Shown here in pieces: positions 6,203 to 8,165 of a DNA stretch of 8,165 bases. Within the stretch, counting starts at the first letter, position 1. The number at the start of each line of letters is the position of its first letter. This DNA is from Nitrososphaerota archaeon (GTDB lineage Archaea > Thermoproteota > Nitrososphaeria > Nitrososphaerales > UBA183): the NCBI GenBank assembly GCA_029785685.1, contig JAFLZE010000044.1, positions 1-8,165 on the forward strand, written 5' to 3'. The position numbers and the translations under genes were made by a program. The notes below the pieces were generated by a model. That model did not search any database and was not told where the DNA came from. It worked only from the letters and a program-made list of their open reading frames with translations.

Positions 6203-7291
6203 TCAGGAGCCTTTGCGAACCTTCCTTCCCTTGGCGAGGACTGACAACCATCCAGGCTCTCGTTCTTCACCGGAGGGAGGATGGCCTAATACACTATGTG
6301 GCCGAACCTTGTTGTAGTAATAGGAGCCGAAGCCCGTGAATTGTGTGCCGTCTGCGTTGCCGGTCCTTCGGTGGGCTCGCTCCCACGCCCTAACTGTGCT
6401 GTGATATCTCTCAACCCGCTGGTTACCGCGCTTCTTGCTCAAGGCAGTGTGGGCGAGGTGCTTGATCCCGGGCTTGTTCATTTCTTTGAGGCCTGAAGTG
6501 TAGGAACCCAAGGCGTCTGAGACAAGTACCTTGGGATCTTTCCCTGCTTTCTGGATAGCTAATGTCAGTACCCTTCGCGCTTCAGCCGTCCCTCGGCCCT
6601 TCGTGAGCAGCGAAGCGATAAGCTGTCGTGTCTGATAGTCCAGGACGTTCCAGAGGTACATTCTTCTCCCTCTCACCCTCACTACCATCTCATCGGCGAG
6701 CCACCTGTCTCCGACTTTCAGCTTCTCCTTGTTTGAAACGGATGCAGCTAGCCTTTCGAACTTTTGCACCCAGAAATGTATCGTCGTGGGTGCCTTCCTG
6801 ACCCCATAGACCTGTGCGATGTGGTGGCTTATGTCTCTGGTCGAGACCTTCTTTGCATAGAGGTCAAGGGCGATTATGAAGAGCCCCGTGTTGTTCCCCT
6901 TGGTCTTCGAAACAGGAGTATCACTGAAGTACGCTCCGCACTCTCTGCACTCATACATCTGGACAGTCCCACCGAGGTTCTGCCTCCGTCCATCGCGGCT
7001 TATCTTCCCCGACTTACAGTGAGGACATTTCTTCTCAGTGGCCTGAGAATTGGCCAAGAGGACGTTCGGGAGGTCAAGAAACGCCTGGACGGAGTAGCAG
7101 TGCTTGCATGGCTTCCTAGTCTTTCGGTAGTCTTCGCAGGTACATCTCCAGCGGCCACGACGCCATCTAACTCTGTACTGAGATGTACCACTCTGGGATT
7201 GGACCAAGTACAGGCGATCTGTGACCCGCTTAATCTGGCCACCCGCGAACAGGATCCCGAGACCCCTGAGCTGGCGCCTGCTGAACCTCAT
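6203..7291 (-). CDS. IS6-type DD(34)E transposase with SWIM zinc finger and zinc ribbon
   Basis: A 362-residue transposase in three parts. An N-terminal SWIM zinc finger has C50, C52, C62 and H64 (CxC...CxH). A zinc ribbon has C89, C92, C115 and C118. A helix-turn-helix region (about 148-180) leads into the DDE core: D200 in WLADEMVV, D259 in LVSDALGSY and E294 in NQRVERYHSTVR. Exactly 34 residues lie between D259 and E294, the spacing of IS6 enzymes. The C-terminal YNKVRPH block also fits. The catalytic residues are intact. It probably moves its own element by replicative transposition, as known for IS6. The ATG start overlaps the upstream stop by ATGA, with no strong Shine-Dalgarno site of its own, so it is probably translated by coupling. 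The two added zinc modules make it longer than typical IS6 transposases of about 230-260 residues. Confidence 0.88.
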   Translation of the reverse strand: MRFSRRQLRGLGILFAGGQIKRVTDRLYLVQSQSGTSQYRVRWRRGRWRCTCEDYRKTRKPCKHCYSVQAFLDLPNVLLANSQATEKKCPHCKSGKISRDGRRQNLGGTVQMYECRECGAYFSDTPVSKTKGNNTGLFIIALDLYAKKVSTRDISHHIAQVYGVRKAPTTIHFWVQKFERLAASVSNKEKLKVGDRWLADEMVVRVRGRRMYLWNVLDYQTRQLIASLLTKGRGTAEARRVLTLAIQKAGKDPKVLVSDALGSYTSGLKEMNKPGIKHLAHTALSKKRGNQRVERYHSTVRAWERAHRRTGNADGTQFTGFGSYYYNKVRPHSVLGHPPSGEEREPGWLSVLAKGRKVRKGS

Positions 7292-7884
7292 CCAACTGGC
7301 GCCTTCTCTGCCAAGAAGTGTAGCGTCTTCTTGTACATCGTTTCGTCCGTGAAGAACATGAAGTGGTTGATGACGTCAAGCCAGCCGGCAACGTCTCTCG
7401 GCTTGGCTTTCCGACCGAGGGCTTCCGCTATGCCCGCGTAACGAAACGCCTGGGTGCCAGCACTCCCATTCACGAGCCGGCGGATTGCACCAAGGACCCG
7501 TTTCTTGTCTTCCACGGCACAAATGAAGTAGACCGGTACGGTGGACCTGTAAAGAAAAGACCCATAGGAAGCCCGCTTCTCCTTGACGCATGCTCTAAGC
7601 GAAGAGAGGGCGTTCGGGACAGCGCCCCATTCGAACTCGGCCGCACCCATGTAGTCGAAGTCAAATACGTCGTCAAGGGCTTTGAGAGTCGCATCGTCAA
7701 ATCCGCCTTTGCCAGCCCCGAAGGGAGTGAAGGCGACCCACTGGTTCATGCCGAGACCTGATGGGACTCTGAGCCTCTGGAGCATGACGCGAGTGATCTG
7801 CGGGCCAGTCTGGATAACGTGCCCGGGCCGTCGAAGGGGTCTAGTACCACTTGGCCCTTTCCGTTCTCCAGAATCCGACGTCAT
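7288..7884 (-). CDS. Conserved-looking protein of unknown function, coupled to the IS6-type transposase
   Basis: A 198-residue soluble protein with no signal peptide or membrane segment. Its most distinctive part is FDFDYMGAAEFEWGAVP (about 74-90), followed by a strand-like PVYFICAVED (117-126) and a late aromatic block around NHFMFFTDE (173-181). I recall the DYMG(S/A)AEFE motif from uncharacterised phage and plasmid proteins, but cannot verify this. The first 45 residues are basic and poorly structured, so M46 (MNQWVAF) is a possible alternative start. The ATG at 7884 is supported by a TATA-like box spaced for a leaderless transcript. Its stop overlaps the transposase start by ATGA, suggesting an accessory role in that element or a passenger gene. 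No function can be assigned. Confidence 0.7.
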   Translation of the reverse strand: MTSDSGERKGPSGTRPLRRPGHVIQTGPQITRVMLQRLRVPSGLGMNQWVAFTPFGAGKGGFDDATLKALDDVFDFDYMGAAEFEWGAVPNALSSLRACVKEKRASYGSFLYRSTVPVYFICAVEDKKRVLGAIRRLVNGSAGTQAFRYAGIAEALGRKAKPRDVAGWLDVINHFMFFTDETMYKKTLHFLAEKAPVG

Positions 7885-7905
7885 GCCCTCTTAGGAAAGA
7901 AATGG

Positions 7906-7912
7906 TATTTTA
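7906..7912 (-). promoter_or_regulatory. Candidate TATA box giving a leaderless transcript
   Basis: On the minus strand this reads TAAAATA. Its centre is about 25 bases before the ATG at 7884, the usual archaeal distance from TATA box to transcription start. The mRNA would therefore begin at or near the start codon. The lack of a well-spaced Shine-Dalgarno site agrees with leaderless translation. Confidence 0.45.
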
Positions 7913-7929
7913 CTCCCACTCAGCGAATC

Positions 7930-7957
7930 ACAGGCAGCTGCCTGTCCGACGACAGGC
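7930..7957. promoter_or_regulatory. Palindrome and overlapping hairpin upstream of the 198-aa gene
   Basis: Positions 7930-7945 are a perfect 16-bp palindrome (ACAGGCAGCTGCCTGT). Its right half also pairs with 7951-7957 to form a 7-bp hairpin with a 4-nt loop (7940-7957). The two structures are mutually exclusive. The site lies just upstream of the candidate TATA box for the minus-strand operon and just downstream of the previous minus-strand gene. An operator for a dimeric protein, a terminator or part of an element end are all possible. Confidence 0.4.
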
Positions 7958-7992
7958 TACTCCAGATTACGATACATTGCTCATGCCCCTTC

Positions 7993-8165
7993 CTATGCCC
8001 TAAGAATTTTGGGCGACGTGTTTGGCGGGACGTCTAGCTTGGAGTTCCTGACCTCAACTAGCAGCCCGACGATCTTCTCACAGGTGTCTTCCACCGCGCT
8101 GACACAAGATTCGTCATCTAGCGGTGAATGGCTAGCCTTCCTTTCATCAAGAAGGTCGTCGAATT
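7993..8165 (-). CDS. 3' end of an unidentified gene running out of the window (partial)
   Basis: A minus-strand reading frame is open from the window edge (first full codon at 8163) through 56 codons to a TAG at 7993-7995. The visible C-terminus is acidic with a helical stretch around EDTCEKIVGLLVEVRNSKLD and ends PKILRA. Composition looks like real protein, but the fragment is too short to assign a family, and an open frame of this length could arise by chance. It is on the same strand as the downstream 198-aa protein and separated from it by 108 nt. Confidence 0.4.
   Translation of the reverse strand, partial: FDDLLDERKASHSPLDDESCVSAVEDTCEKIVGLLVEVRNSKLDVPPNTSPKILRA

Noticed and set aside
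6764..7441. Long plus-strand open frame of 225 codons.
   Set aside because: It lies opposite the IS6-type transposase and the 198-aa gene, whose motifs are unmistakable; its translation has no recognisable family features.
6100..7990. Terminal inverted repeats for the IS6-type element in 5990-6202 against 7885-8000.
   Set aside because: Only 6-7 base matches were found (for example GGAGTAG), no better than chance.
1..8165. CRISPR array or other regularly spaced repeats.
   Set aside because: No repeat family with regular spacing is visible; the only tandem repeat is the two-copy 12-mer at 5510-5534.

Overview
The window looks like a mobile-element-rich accessory region of an archaeal genome. 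The signs are archaeal-type TATA-like boxes, one probable leaderless start, GTG starts preceded by GGAG-type Shine-Dalgarno sites, and heavy AGA/AGG arginine use. The TnpB resembles, from memory, those of Nitrososphaeria (Thaumarchaeota) and related soil or groundwater archaea. The phylum is an inference; there is no ribosomal or core metabolic gene to anchor it.

Layout, left to right. (1) Positions 1-256 carry no gene, but on the minus strand they hold a well-formed tRNA T-arm plus the 3' half of an acceptor stem, with no convincing 5' half. (2) Positions 257-1159 (+) encode an arginine-rich winged-helix protein of unknown function. (3) A 268-nt gap holds several hairpins, a TATA-like box and a strong Shine-Dalgarno site. 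(4) Positions 1428-5091 (+) form a tight three-gene operon in which each gene overlaps the next by a GTGA quartet: a DUF5131 (Gp37/Gp68-like, COG4422) protein, a 594-aa DDE transposase of the IS256/MULE type with extra N-terminal DNA-binding regions, and a full-length TnpB with all RuvC and zinc-finger residues. Two strong hairpins follow directly after the tnpB stop and are a good candidate for the guide-RNA scaffold (omega RNA). (5) Positions 5184-5545 are mostly non-coding, with a doubtful 66-codon ORF. (6) Positions 5546-5926 (-) encode a small DUF5658-like membrane protein. (7) Positions 6203-7884 (-) form a second coupled transposase unit: a 198-aa protein of unknown function overlapping by ATGA an IS6-type DD(34)E transposase that carries a SWIM zinc finger and a zinc ribbon. 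(8) The right edge has a palindrome-rich intergenic region and the 3' end of another minus-strand gene that runs out of the window.

The most unusual object is the DUF5131-DDE transposase-TnpB operon. TnpB nucleases are normally partnered with Y1 (HUH) or serine transposases, or stand alone. Here an intact TnpB is translationally coupled to a cut-and-paste-type DDE enzyme and to a cysteine-motif protein of the phage Gp37/Gp68 family. If the arrangement recurs, it would be a distinct transposon design in which an RNA-guided nuclease supports a DDE element. I could not find terminal inverted repeats or target-site duplications by eye for either transposase unit, so element borders are unknown.
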